DNA from: Scilla litardierei
Taxonomy: Eukaryota > Streptophyta > Magnoliopsida > Asparagales > Asparagaceae
Reading direction: 5' to 3'
NCBI GenBank assembly: GCA_030789695.1
Contig: CM061142.1
Coordinates: 798,921,258-798,985,257, forward strand
DNA: 64,000 nt
A program made the translations under genes and the position numbers. The notes below the pieces were generated by a model. That model made no database searches and was not told the origin of the DNA. It was given only the letters and a program-made list of their open reading frames with translations. Every line of letters begins with the position of its first letter. Positions within the stretch are counted from its first letter, which is position 1. Shown piece by piece: positions 10,912-22,094 of the stretch.

Positions 10912-13900
10912 ATGTCGGTTCTTGTTTGGAATGTGCGGGGCTTGAACTCTAGGGCTCGACAAAGGGATGTCAAGCACCATATTCTTAAGCACAGAGTGTC
11001 CCTGGAAGGTCTTCTGGAGACCAAAGTTTTAGATCCATGTGGTGATGTTGTTGCTTCTTGTTGTCCTAGGGGGTGGAAAGCTTACCACAATTATTCCCAT
11101 GCAGTTAAGGGTAGGATTTGGGTTGTGGCGGACCCTGCAGTCTGGGATTGTTTTGCCATCTCTATCTCGGCCCAGCATATCACACTCTCTTGCAAGAACC
11201 GGGGTGGTCTGGTGATCTTCCTTTCCTTTGTTTATGCATACAATCTGGCTTCAGAAAGAATTAGTCTGTGGGATGCTCTCCTTACTGACTCTGTATTAAT
11301 TGGCGATGTTGCTTGGGCGGTTATGGGTGACTTCAATGTCACTAGGTTTATCGAGGAAAAGGTTGGGGGTCGGGCCCTCTTGCCTGGTCTCCTTGATGGC
11401 TTTAATAGATGCATCGATGGCTGTGGGCTGGATGACATCAGATGTGTTGGTGACCATTTGAGTTGGTCCAACAATTCGACTATGGATTCTCGTATCTCTT
11501 GCAGACTCGACAAGGCCCTGGTTAATGGCACTTGGTTGGCCACTCTTCCTGATGCTTTCACCTCCTACCTCCCCCTGGCACCAGTGACCACTCTCTGCTG
11601 CTGACTCAGATCATCCTCCCCATTGACTCGGGTCCTAAGACTTTCCGGTTCTTTAGTAGCTGCCTCCAGGTCCCTGGGTTCCTTGCTCTGGTGCTTACTA
11701 CTTGGCGCAGACGTTTTACTGGGTCCCCTATGTTCAGGTTGGTGTCCAAGCTGAAGGCTCTCAAGGAGGCCATCCAGGCATGGACGTCGACTGGCAGACT
11801 TGCCCCTTCCTCTGAGGTCATTAGATGGGAGATTACCTCTCTTAGGGCTGTGCCTGACTTTCACTCTCGTCCTGACCTCGTTGCTCGGGTCCATTCCCTT
11901 TCCCGTGCCCTTGCTGCTTGCCTTGACGGCGAGGAGAGCCAGGCTAGATAGAAGAGCCGGTAGTCCTGGCTTACCCTGGGGGATAGAAACACCCGCTTCT
12001 TTTATGCTGCCTCCAAGGATCGTGTGGCCAGCAACAGCCTCCTCCACTTGGTCGACCCTAGAGGGAGGCCCACCACTGTGATTGACTCTCTCCGTTCTGA
12101 GGTGGTTGACTTCTTCACCTCCCTTTTCAACAAGGACTCTTATGCCTCCTCCTTCCCTGATGTTATCCCCAAGCACATCCTCTTTCCTGGTGCCCGTGAG
12201 TGGATTGGGAGTGAGGTTACTAGTTCTGAGATCAAAGATGCTCTCTTCTCTATGGATGGGGATAAGTCGCCGGGGCCTGATGGCTTTCCCCCCTTGTTTT
12301 TCCAGGCACTCTGGGGGGTCGTGGGGGATGATGTTACCCGGGCAGTGCTCTCCTTCTTCAGCTCTGGCAGTATTCTTAAGCAGATCAATCATACCTTCCT
12401 TACCCTTGTCCCCAAGTCCCCTACTGCCTCCTCCCTGGGGGACTACCGTCCTATCTCCTGTTGCAATGTTGTTTACAAAATCATCTCCAAGGTCCTTAGT
12501 CGGTGACTGGCTGCTGTCATTCCTGGCCTGATCTCTTGGAACCAGTCGGCTTTCATCAAGGACAGGCTGATCTCTGACTCCTCTCTCCTGACCCACGAGC
12601 TTATTCGGGACTTCTCTGCCTCCATGGGCGCCCGTGCCTATATCCAGCTGGATCTGCGTAAGGTTTTTGATAGCATCAACCGTGAGTTCGTCTACTACTT
12701 CCTCTCCTGCCTTGGCTTCCATCCCTCCTTCACTGCTTGGGTCAAGGTCTGTGTTGACTCCCCTTCGTTCTCGGTGCTTGTTAATGGCTCTCCTGCTGGT
12801 CTCTTTGGGAGTAATAGGGGGGTTCGGCAGGGGGACCCGATCTCCCCCTTCCTCTTCGTTCTAGTGATGGAGGCTTTCACTCTTCTGATGGACAGTTCTT
12901 CTATCTGCCCCCCTAAGAGGGGCTGACCGCTGATCCCTTCTCATCTTCTTTTTGCTGATGACATGTTGGTCTTCTGTAAGGCGGAGCCTGATTCTCTTGT
13001 GGAGCTTGGCCGGGTACTCTCTTCTTTCCATAGTCTTACTGGGCTTGAGGTGAACAGGGCAAAGAGAAAACTGATTCTTAACAAGGGGTGCAGTATTGGC
13101 GATTCCCTCTCTCTCCTCCTCGGCATCCCCATCGTCGTCCCTCCTGTCAGGTACTTGGGACTCCCCCTCTCATCCACATATCCTTCCGCGCATCACTACT
13201 CTAGCCATGTGGACAAATGCAGAGCCAAGATTGCTGGTTGGTCATCTAGACTCCTCTCTACTTCTGGGCGCATTGAGCTTGTCCGTACTGTCATCCATGG
13301 CTTTGTCTCCTACTGGATCCAGTCTTTTCGCATCCCTTCCTCCATCCTCTCCGAGATTGACCGGTTGTGCAGAGACTTCATCTGGGGTTCCAAACTTCAT
13401 CTGTGGCGGTGGGATGACATGTGTCTCCCCAAGAGTGAAGGGGGTATTGGCCTCCGGTCCCTTCGTGAGGTGGGGGTGGCTGCTGGAGCCAAGCTCCTCT
13501 GGAGGCTTCTTCACTCTCCCTCTCCGTGGGCTTCCTACATGCGGGCTAAATACTTAAAGCATTCCCCTCTCTTCCTTTCTGGGTCGTGGAAACATGTTCT
13601 CTGCTACCGAGATAGTGTTGTCTCCTGCTTCCGTCGTGTTGTCAGGGATGGTTACTCCTCATCCTTCTGGTATGATCCCTGGCTCCCGTGTGGTCCGCTT
13701 ACCAGACTCTTCACCCCCCTGACTCCATGCGGCTCCGGTGTGTTGCTGACTTCTAGGATGGGGCTTCCTGGTGCCTTCCTGCCTGCATCGCCCATCTCCA
13801 GTGCCATATGTCCTCTTCTTCTCTTCAGAGTTGGTCGGATTTTTGGGAATGGACTTCTGACCGGGGGTGCTCTCTCCGCTCTGCCTGGTCTTCCACTAGG

Positions 13901-14434
13901 CGCTCGGCCCCCCTCTTGCCTGGCTACTCTGTGTTGGTTCCCCGGGCATGTGCCTAAGTTCTCTCTCAAAGTGCTCCGTGCCCTCTCAGACCGCCTTCCT
14001 ACCTCCCTATTACTTGCCAGGCGTGGCATCTTGAACCACTCTCCATGCATTCTCTGTGGCACCTCCCCCGAGTCTGCTCGTCATGTGTTCTTCCGATGCG
14101 AATACAGTGCTTCTGTCTGGCTGTTTGCAAGCTCCGGCTTGGTCTTCCCTCCTGCTCCAAATACATTACCGTTGATGCTCACATGCTGAGACGTAGATTT
14201 GGATCGCGAGGGAAACCCACTCCTCGGGGTAAGCTCTCATTGCTTGTCTTTTTTGCGGTAGTCTGGCATGTCTGGAGGGAGCGCAATAGCCGGATCTTCC
14301 GCTCCAGGTCTTCCCCTAGGGATGCTCTCCTTGCCAGGATTTCCTGTGACATGTTTGATGCTATGGTCTCTTGTGACTTTGAGAATGTTGAGTCTGCTGA
14401 TCGCCCTATTTTTGGGAACTGGGGGCTTTCCTAG
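10912..14434 (+). pseudogene. LINE ORF2: endonuclease and reverse transcriptase, decayed
   Basis: The ATG at 10912 lies 74 bp after ORF1. The apurinic-type endonuclease is read first (WNVRGLN, LLETKV, GDFNV). A frameshift at about 11570 precedes the SDHS motif. Reverse transcriptase follows in the new frame, with SPGPDGFP, the strand containing RQGDPISP, and the catalytic FADD at 12951-12962. Stops lie at 11949, 11961, 12504 and 12924. A C-terminal zinc-binding segment (CILCG, then ARHVFFRC) is at about 14039-14100, after a region near 13720-13950 that seems to be in another frame. The last part (WHVWRERNSRIF) ends at 14434. The family nicks target DNA and copies its RNA there. This copy cannot do so. 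Confidence 0.85.
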
Positions 14435-14602
14435 GCCGTTTTTATGCGCCCCCAGTACAGTTTTTCCCCCTTTCTTGATGCTTGCCTGGTAGTACTAGTG
14501 TGAGGTGACTACTTTCCCAGCCTCTCCCCTGCCTACTCTACTTGTTGGCCTGCATCCTGATGTAGTCCCATGTTTATATTTTATACACACTCACTTACTT
14601 TC
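14435..14602 (+). other. LINE 3' untranslated end
   Basis: Non-coding tail of the LINE, ending near the TA repeat at 14603-14620. Confidence 0.5.
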
Positions 14603-14637
14603 ATATATATATATATATATGTACTAGTCATAACCCG

Positions 14638-14650
14638 TGCCCGTAGGGCA
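14638..14650 (-). terminator. Helitron 3' hairpin
   Basis: TGCCCGTAGGGCA forms a 5-bp stem near the CTAG end. In Helitrons this hairpin helps define the 3' end during rolling-circle transposition. Confidence 0.65.
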
Positions 14651-14871
14651 TGACGAAGGTCGTTTCCCGGGTGAAAAGCCGAGGAAGACAGTCAGTTTAC
14701 GGGGAAAATGACGACATGGTAATCGTCTCCTGGGCGCAAGAATGACGTGGATGTCGTCTCCCGGGGGCAATATCGATGTGTGAAAAGAAAACCTTAGGTA
14801 TTTGAAATTATTCATACTTAGCCAAAACTTTTTACAATATAATATTTAACCTCTGCGCGGGAGCCTCACTG

Positions 14872-15400
14872 GTGAATTGAACTAATTTGAAGGATACTAA
14901 ATTTTGTAAGGAATTAAATTTCTTTGTATCACTAAATTTTAGAGCGAAGCATTGATGTCAGAAACTCTGGGGATCAAACGAATAATTTCCTTTGATTCCT
15001 GTATGAATAATTTCAAATACCTCAGTATGAATTTAGTGAATTAACGAATAATTTACCCGGGTAGTCATCAGTGAATTCTATTACAGGTGACAGGGAACAA
15101 TTGACAGGGAACAATAATGTGTGCATTGGATTATTTGTTGTAAGAATTCGTTCATTTCTTCACAGGTGAATGGGTGAAACGAATGCATTCATACATGAGC
15201 ATTAAGTGAATTCTATTACAGGTGAATTGAACTAATGATTGAATTGGGGATAAAAACGAATGCATTTCTTCACAGGTTTGCTAATATGAATAATTTCCTT
15301 TGATTCATGTATCACTAAATTCATACCCGGGATCAAAATGCCTCCGGGCACGGCGAAGCATTGATGTCAGAAAATGTAGGGCACATCGAAGCATTGAGTT
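14872..15400. repeat. Scrambled short repeats inside Helitron
   Basis: GTGAATTGAACTAAT (14872, 15222), GTGAATTCTATTACAGGTGA (15068, 15208), GCGAAGCATTGATGTCAGAA (14944, 15352) and CGAATAATTTCCTTTGATTC-like units recur at unequal spacing. This points to several overlapping duplications, not one tandem array. Confidence 0.7.
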
Positions 15401-15868
15401 CAGAAAATTAGCAAAATTCTGTTGGGCCAAGGTAAAAATTAGCAAAAATTAGAAAAATTCTACCCGTTGATCACAGAGAGAGAGAGAGAGGACTACCCGA
15501 GGCCTTCGTGAGTTGTGGGCGGAAGAAGAAAGGGGAGTAGAGTTGACGGAATGATGAAGACGACAGGTTGTAAAATTTTTTTGGGTAATAACCGCAAGAG
15601 GTTAAATATCTGGTGAGGGGGCCGGGAATTGGTGAAGCAGTTTTAATAACCGGAAGAAGTTTTGTCATGTTATTTATTGAAGCAGCTTTTCAATAACCGA
15701 AAGAAGTTTTAATAATCGGAATTGGTGAAGCAGCTTTTCAAAACGCAGTTTATAAAATTTTTTGGCTAATTAGATTGTCCTAGTCATACTTTTAGAGACA
15801 CGTAGGACAAACTTGCACAATGTGGGACAAAACTGCCACGTAGGACAAACTTCATGAATTGTATAAGA

Positions 15869-15869
<1 letters not shown>

Positions 15870-15922
<53 letters not shown>
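15870..15922. repeat. AC dinucleotide microsatellite
   Basis: An uninterrupted run of about 26 AC units within the Helitron. Confidence 0.95.
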
Positions 15923-15925
<3 letters not shown>

Positions 15926-15957
15926 GTATATAGTGATCTTCGGTTGCGAAAAAGAGG

Positions 15958-16286
15958 CTTTTCGCACTGTGCGAAAAGATTTTTATCTTTTTTTTGAAAT
16001 TTTTTTTCAAAATTTTTTTTGATGTTTACTCCATACAATTATAAACCCCAGGGAAAATAATGGGTGAACCCGTTGGGGATTAGAGCACCCATCCACCCGT
16101 TATAAATTTAACGGTCTCAAAACATGCGAATTTGATGAAATGCCTTGATCGAAGGCCAAATGACAATATTTCTCAACGATTATTTTTTGAGGGTGATATA
16201 ACAACATATAATGAGGGTGGAAAAAAGAATTTTTTGAAAAAAAATTTCAAATAAACTAAAAACATTTTCGCACGGTGCGAAATGTT
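15958..16286. repeat. Two related palindromes CTTTTCGCAC/GTGCGAAAAG
   Basis: A perfect palindrome with a 1-base centre, CTTTTCGCAC-T-GTGCGAAAAG, lies at 15958-15978. A near-perfect relative, AACATTTTCGCAC-G-GTGCGAAATGTT, lies at 16261-16286. A half copy (ACAGTGCGAAAT) follows at 16333. They may mark the ends of a small element nested in the Helitron. Confidence 0.6.
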
Positions 16287-16661
16287 CTCAATATGAATTT
16301 AGTGAATTAACGAATAATTTGAAAATTTTCCTACAGTGCGAAATAACCCGTGCACACGTGCACGTGGACTGGAAAAAATTGGTTGGGAAGGGGGGAAGAA
16401 TAAAAAGTGTGGATGTGTGTGGGGAGGGTCCAGGGGCAAAAATGTAAAACCCGGGATTGTATGTGCAAAATTCCCCACCTCTTCTCTTATTTCTCAAAAT
16501 CTCATCACAAAATTTCCCACCTCTTCTCTTATCTCTCAAAATCTCATCACTTATCCAATTTCTCTTGTCCAAATTCTCTTATCTAATTTCTCTTGTCCAA
16601 TGTCTCTTATCCAATGTCTCTTGATAACATCCCTATTTTATAGAATAGATATATATATGAG

Positions 16662-16819
16662 AATAATGGATGTCATACACCATATGAGAGTGTGTCTCAT
16701 ATGCCCTCTCACATAAAGGGGGGCAAATACACCAAGTACAAGCCCATGTGGGCTTGTACTTGTCCCCTTTATGTGAGAGGGCATATGAGACACACTCTCA
16801 TATGGCGTATGATACCCAT

Positions 16820-16823
<4 letters not shown>
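16662..16823. mobile_element. Foldback MITE in a TA repeat, copy 1
   Basis: A 162-bp near-perfect inverted repeat. The left arm starts AATAATGGATGTCATACACC and the right arm ends in the matching complement (GGCGTATGATACCCATTATT), so nearly the whole element can fold into one hairpin. TA dinucleotides flank both sides. A shorter copy lies at 23871-23957. Rice Micron elements are a known example of MITEs that insert into TA microsatellites; membership of that family is not shown here. Confidence 0.75.

Positions 16824-16881
<58 letters not shown>
16824..16881. repeat. TA microsatellite
   Basis: A long pure TA run at the right edge of the foldback MITE. Confidence 0.95.
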
Positions 16882-16883
<2 letters not shown>

Positions 16884-17196
16884 CAGCGATTTTTGAATCC
16901 TAGGGCTGACTAGGACAAGCTGACTAGGACAAAGGGGTTTATAGAAAGAGGGCTAGGATTAATTCTTGGGGAATGAACGGTTTAGATGAAGTTTTGAGAT
17001 GATAAGTTTGTATTTTAACACACACTTTTGAAGCTTGTGGGTCCCATTTAACAGCAACAGCCTTAAATAATATCCCAAAACTCAACATACTTTTTGGGGA
17101 CATCAAGAGGCGTTTTTTCGGTGATAGCTCGGCTCTTGCTCTTCCAAGCATTGAAAACCGATCCCTGAGTCCTTCCCCAAAAACCACAGCCCGCAC

Positions 17197-17361
17197 ATGT
17201 CTTCCGAATGTCGGAATCCCCGTTTAAGCTCACGCTCTAAACTCAGTTTCGAAGGCGGAATCAAAGCCGAGCGTGCGATCCCGTCCTCCTCTGCCTCTAT
17301 CGGTTACGGGTACATGGTTTCCAAGAAGAAGTACATCTTCACCATCGACGACGATTGCTTT
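17197..17361 (+). pseudogene. Chimeric fragment with an RGP (UDP-arabinopyranose mutase) exon
   Basis: The last 20 or so codons read GYMVSKKKYIFTIDDDCF, a hallmark of plant reversibly glycosylated polypeptides; the DDD is the metal/nucleotide-binding motif. These Golgi and cytosolic enzymes interconvert UDP-arabinopyranose and UDP-arabinofuranose for cell-wall synthesis. The piece ends at a donor-like GTGAGT, as at an exon border. The 30-odd codons upstream, from the ATG at 17197, are not RGP sequence, so an unrelated segment has been joined in frame. At about 55 residues of open frame it is far shorter than the family's usual 350 or so. Confidence 0.75.
17269..17310 (+). repeat. 42-bp exact direct repeat, copy 1
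   Basis: This segment, from GAGCGTGCGATCC to GGTTACGGG, is repeated without change at 17631-17672, 362 bp away. It lies at the join between the unknown leader and the RGP exon. Confidence 0.9.
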
Positions 17362-17630
17362 GTGAGTTTTATTTTTGTTATATTTTTTTAAATTTGTGTG
17401 ATTTTGGATGTGGTTTTTTGGTTTTGAGGCGAATGGGGTTGAATTCTGTAGACTGGAATTTTTTAAAATTTAGAATGATGTAGACTGGCCTTTTTAAAAA
17501 AATAGTAACAATGTTTGCAATTGGTTTTGGGGGACGATTTATTCATGGGTTTTCTTTTTTGTTCTTGCTGAATTTGTTTTATCGTGGAAAGATGAAATCT
17601 TTTAAAAATTAATGTATATAGATAGCACAC

Positions 17631-17672
17631 GAGCGTGCGATCCCGTCCTCCTCTGCCTCTATCGGTTACGGG
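17631..17672 (+). repeat. 42-bp exact direct repeat, copy 2
   Basis: Identical to 17269-17310, but followed by unrelated sequence (CACTGACACGAACG) in place of the RGP exon. It is a recent local duplication or a template-switch product. Confidence 0.9.
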
Positions 17673-18040
17673 CACTGACACGAACGAGAATGAGAAGATG
17701 AAGGGCAAGAACGATGAATGAGAAGGCTGCTGAATGAGAAGATGAAGGGCAAGAACGAGAATAACTATAAGGTAATTTTATGTATACACTCTAAAGTTGG
17801 GGGCTTGCGTTATTTAATTGATTTCTTCTGTGAAATTTGTCATTTTTTGTATTACTAGCCACTGTTAGGTACTTATATCATGTATTTTGATTCACTTTTA
17901 AGTAATTGATTACCGGAGGGAGAGAAGAAATTCCATCATTTGATTCGGTTCTCATTCATTTTGAAGGACTTTATTTTGATCAATTTTTACTTTCGGAAAC
18001 ATTCTTTTTATATTTTCTGTACTTTATTCAAATTCAGTCC

Positions 18041-18173
18041 CCTGATGAAATTTCAGTTGTTGGATACAAGCTCGCTTCCAACGTGATCTGTTTCATAAGC
18101 GAGCACCCAGCAGATAATTCGAGAACGTTTGAGGACGTTCTGTAGACATCTATACGAGCTACAAGGTCTCTCC
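18041..18173 (+). pseudogene. Possible exon of unknown origin
   Basis: An open stretch read as ISVVGYKLASNVICFISEHP lies between an acceptor-like CAG and a donor-like GTCTCT. I do not recognise the parent gene. It is listed because its codon-like character and same-strand position fit the other captured pieces. Confidence 0.3.
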
Positions 18174-18753
18174 TTTTTTACTTCAATCACTTTTTAACAA
18201 TGTTTTCTATTATGTGCTTCGATTCCTTTTTTGGGGTTTTGATTGATTTTGGGCTAATGTTAGATTTGCCAATTTTAGGTGACATTAGTGAAGGATGCTC
18301 AGAAGCAGGATGAAATGTAGGAGAAGCAACATGAGCTTAGGTCAGAGAAGATGTATTCCCTGTGTTCTGAGCTCTTTGGTCTGTTGATGGATCGATTTCA
18401 TATTTTCTTTCTTTTTGTGGTCTGTAGAAGCAATATGAGCAGGATGAAATGTGGTCTGTAGAAGCAACACGAGCTTTGATTTCGTATTTCCTTTCTTTTT
18501 GTTGGTGAGAAAGTTTTCTTGATGTTATCACATCAATTTTCTTGATGATTTCAACCGAATTCCTATTTTTAAAGCTCAATTCTAATATATTTGATCTCAA
18601 TTTTTAAGAAATCGATTGAGGCACCGGCTCCATCCTCAGTCCTCAAACTTCTGTGACCTCCTCAAAATCCAAGGTGATGACTCCAACTCTTGCCGGAGCA
18701 GTGCACTTCCGTGACCTCCTCAAAATCAATTTTTTGTATCTGCCATCTTTCAG

Positions 18754-18832
18754 GTGTAAAGACGGAGATAAATTCGATCACCCAAATCTCTTTGATCGTG
18801 CTGTGAGTGAGGTGATCCATCTGATTAAAACG
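18754..18832 (+). pseudogene. Possible exon of unknown origin
   Basis: Bordered by TTTCAG on the left and GGTACG on the right. It reads KDGDKFDHPNLFDRAVSEVI and continues HLIKT. The borders look like splice sites. The parent gene was not recognised. Confidence 0.35.
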
Positions 18833-19250
18833 GTACGATATGCCTTTGTGACAAGGCTTTGCGAGGTTTGTATTCATGTCCATAGAAATTTGCAATGCTA
18901 GCATGTTGTTGTTATCGTCCAAAGGATCTGGAAAAAGATTACTGGTCGTCGATCTATTCAGTAAGATCAAATGTTGTTGTCGTCCAAAGAAATCTGATCC
19001 AAGGTATATATAGATCAGGTTACATATCTCTCTCGATTATAAAATTCTTTGCTTTTATGTTTGCTTTTGGTCCAAAAGTGTTGGATTCTCTGAAAATTTG
19101 AGATTTTGTGTGATGGTTATTCAAGATTTTGTAGGATGGTTATTCAAGACTGTCTTCTTTTAGGAGAAAAGTCCACTTCAATTGATTGTTGTTTGTTTTA
19201 ATCGTTACTTCTTTGTTGTTTGCTTGGTTATTTATGTTATCTGTGTCGGG

Positions 19251-19374
19251 GACATGGTGATGGCTACGGTGAAGAAATGGAAGCCTAATTTGAGGAAGAA
19301 GGTGATGACTGCCGTGATTATGAGGCAGCGCAAGCCCTGGCACCGAAAGGATGGTGTCTACATGTACTTTGAAG
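19251..19374 (+). pseudogene. Exon fragment of ribosomal protein L23 (uL14)
   Basis: It encodes [20 protein letters not shown] and continues with VIMRQRKPW and [10 protein letters not shown]. This is the conserved core of cytosolic 60S protein L23/uL14 (usually [17 protein letters not shown]). It ends at GAAG followed by GTATGG, a donor-like border. Only about 41 of roughly 140 residues are present, with substitutions (for example W for G in KKWKP) that suggest relaxed selection. It is a captured exon and not a gene. Confidence 0.8.
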
Positions 19375-20695
19375 GTATGGCTCTTCATACTGCAGCCCAC
19401 TTAAATGAAGATCATATACTGCTGAGATTGTTGTTTGCTATTATAGAAATTTTTCCAACATATAATATGCTGAAGGAAAATTAGACTTTATATTGTTGAA
19501 TGCATGTAGCAGATAAAAGTATATTCATTTCGTTTAGTCTAATTACCCTATGTATGTTTTGTTATTCTGATTTAGTAATTGATTTGTCATGAATTGCATA
19601 TAGAATATCATGGGTTCATTGTAGTAATTGTGGCTACCTGTTATTGATCATCATTGTAGCTTATTAAGAATCTGTATTATAGTCTCCTTGCATCTTTTTG
19701 ATGCAAATAAGCCTTTATCGCAATTGCATTATGTTTGCTATTTGCCCGTTGTTTCTCTCAGATCAGTTATGTGTTAAATGTTATTTTTAGGTTGTGATGG
19801 GACGGTTTTTTGCTATGAAATCCTCTTTAGCTTGCCGTTGCAAAGCACATGTAAAGCCTTTTTATGGTTGTTTTTTCATCGAGGAATTCCACTTGGAAGG
19901 GGTCTCATAGACCCATGCTTTGAGGAGCAGGGTTGCTGCCATTACCTTACGCCCCAGTTGGGGCTAGCAGAGGCCATGAGGCAAACATCTAACTTCTTCG
20001 ATTTTTTAAATTATAGTATACTAAGCCAACTCATTTGAAATGTTTTATTTTGTTTTTGACTTTAGTTTTAATGAGAAGCATGTTGATCGAGAAGATTTTT
20101 CTGGGTGGAAATATTCTCCTCTAAACATTCCTTACGGCAACAATGTTTGGAGACAGTAATCATCTTCAAATTCATGGTTCTCATTTTGTCAAACTCAAAT
20201 TTTCCTTTCTACTTGCAATGCTAATAAAATTCTGCTCTTCTCAAAGAAAACATCTTCTAAAATCTCCCACACACATGTCTAACACAACGCTCCCCAACTC
20301 TCTTAACTACCATCACCGAATGATGCAAGCTTAGTGTTGGATTCCAAAACTACACAATTATATGAATGGTATTTTAGAGGTCGCATCGTCAATGTGAACC
20401 CGACTTTCTTGGTTAGTATGGTTCATGGGGATCCATGATAATTTTCACAGTTCCGTTTGCTTATTCATAGCTGCCCACATTTAATGATTTGTGATTCATG
20501 TAGTGAAATGTTTTGCAACACTGGTTCTTTTTTTTGAGAATTATGTATTTTAATGTTCCTGCTATATATTTTGATTCTTCCTATATATTTTTATTTCTTC
20601 TCCCAACTATTTCACCCGTTTGTTTACATCGATCTGCTTCAGCAGCTTCACATTATTATCTCCTGCTAATGTGTGTCTTAACATATATTTTGCAG

Positions 20696-21033
20696 TAGCC
20701 AATGGATCATCAATGTTTACTGATCCTGCCTTGGAAATAGAGGAGCTCACTGCTTTGATAAAAATAGACATTACAGCTTTGAACGTAGCAGTTTCAGATT
20801 TGCAAGTGCTTCAGAATGCAGAAACAGTAAATGGAAACTACTCCAATGATCAAATTGTACATGTAATTACCATTTGCGAAGACCTGAAGAACAAACTAAT
20901 GGCAACTACCAAGCAATATTTTTTCTACAAATGCATCAATACAAAATCCCTTCATGCATCAGCCTAAAACATTCACGGAACCACCGCCATGGTCAAATGC
21001 ATCAAGCGCCACAAATGGCTTACCATCTTCAGG
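20696..21033 (+). pseudogene. Exon fragments of a SYP3/Sed5-type syntaxin
   Basis: It starts after TTTTGCAG and ends before GTAAGT. The first part reads EIEELTALIKIDITALNVAV and then DLKNKLMATTKQ, matching the N-terminal helical region of SYP31/SYP32 (Golgi Qa-SNAREs for ER-Golgi traffic). After a frame change it continues FSTNASIQNPFMHQPK, matching the part of that family with NAS and NPFVRQRP. About 24 residues that normally lie between the two parts are missing. The SNARE motif and membrane anchor are absent. It is a captured and shortened fragment. Confidence 0.75.
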
Positions 21034-21039
21034 GTAAGT

Positions 21040-22060
21040 CCAATTTTCATATTTCCAAATGTAATCGCCAGAATTTTAACATGGGTTCCCTATGTTAGTT
21101 TGTTTCCACCAAAGATCTTTTGATTCGTTAACCCATGCAGAAGCATCAACAAATTCATGTGTTTAAATTGCCATAAAATTCATTAACTTTTTACTGTTTA
21201 TTGCATGGTAAAACACATTGAAATCATTTCAATTTTCATTTATGCATAGTTCGGATGTGTTGGATCATATCCAATGGAGCAACATAGTTGCCAATTTTTA
21301 AATTTGGGGTGATACAATCCGCATCATGGATCCTATATTAAATAGCTTGGTCTCCCTCCCTCCCTCCCTCTCCTTTATGTTTTCATCTGCGTGCGTGCAT
21401 GCATGCATAGCTAGAGTTTACTAAGAAGCATTACCCAAGGATGCTTGCAACATATACGAAAAGCTGTGTAGATTACAATGCCCATACTGAAGTTTAGATG
21501 TTTTTAATGGGATCTAAATATTTAATTTAACCTGATATTCACTCTCATGTGATCTTTTGATCTTTAATTCTGCTTTTAAATCAGGTTTTGCATCTATCTT
21601 CTGTTTCATCCTTTTTTATATGGCAAAAGTCTTGAACTATTTAATTCAAAATGTGTATGTTTTTTATCATGACCCTTCAATTTTTGGATATCCAACTTGA
21701 TATTTGTTTACCATGACCCTTTATATTTGTTTACCATGCCCTTGAATTTTCCATCTTGATCGGCATATTGTGTTCTCAATATTTTTGTGCGGAGCATCTG
21801 TAACATATTCATCTCTGTTTTAAGGACCATGAATGCTGAAGAAGTGTATTTTGTGTCCTCGGTTTCCCCCCTTTACTGACTTTCCTCCTCGGTTTTACAC
21901 ACGAGATACGACCTTCCCCGTGCTTTTCTTTCATGACATAACTTCCAATTCTCTTCATTTCTATACTCTTGCATGATAGGTCACTTGAAGGACATGAACA
22001 TGTGACCACAGATTGTTAATCATAAACAAACTGACACAAAATCATTTACTGCTTCTCTCC
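21040..22060. other. Non-coding stretch in captured-gene block
   Basis: No gene seen. It contains a CTCC simple run near 21353 and a GCGTGCATGCATGC run near 21389. It is probably intron or element filler. Confidence 0.4.
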
Positions 22061-22094
22061 ATCTCTGCAGATTTTGGGACTGGACATTTGTGCC

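Larger units (their letters stand above)
8505..14602 (+). mobile_element. L1-type non-LTR retrotransposon (LINE), decayed
   Basis: A GC-rich block of about 6.1 kb in AT-rich surroundings. It contains an ORF1 with a CCHC knuckle and an ORF2 with endonuclease, reverse transcriptase and a C-terminal zinc-binding region, in the order of plant L1 elements. Both ends lie in TA dinucleotide repeats, so target-site duplications cannot be resolved. There is no clean poly-A tail; the 3' end runs into a TA repeat. At least one stop in ORF1 and several stops and frameshifts in ORF2 show that it is inactive. Confidence 0.85.
14624..16649 (-). mobile_element. Non-autonomous Helitron, about 2.03 kb
   Basis: Read on the minus strand, it begins TCTATTCTATAAAATAGGG at 16649 after an A. 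It ends in CTAG at 14624-14627, with T next at 14623. This gives the A-element-T junction expected of Helitrons. A hairpin (TGCCC, TAC, GGGCA) lies at 14638-14650, ten bases inside the CTAG. There is no RepHel coding sequence. The interior is AT-rich with scrambled internal repeats and a CA microsatellite. The last 20 bases of its 3' end are identical to those of the Helitron end at 23857. Confidence 0.7.

Noticed and set aside
8381..13557. Many antisense and alternate-frame ORFs over the LINE
   Set aside because: The GC-rich LINE keeps all frames open by composition. Only the frames with ORF1 and ORF2 motifs are supported.
19251..19374. A functional ribosomal protein L23 gene
   Set aside because: Only one exon with non-conservative changes is present, with no other exon nearby.
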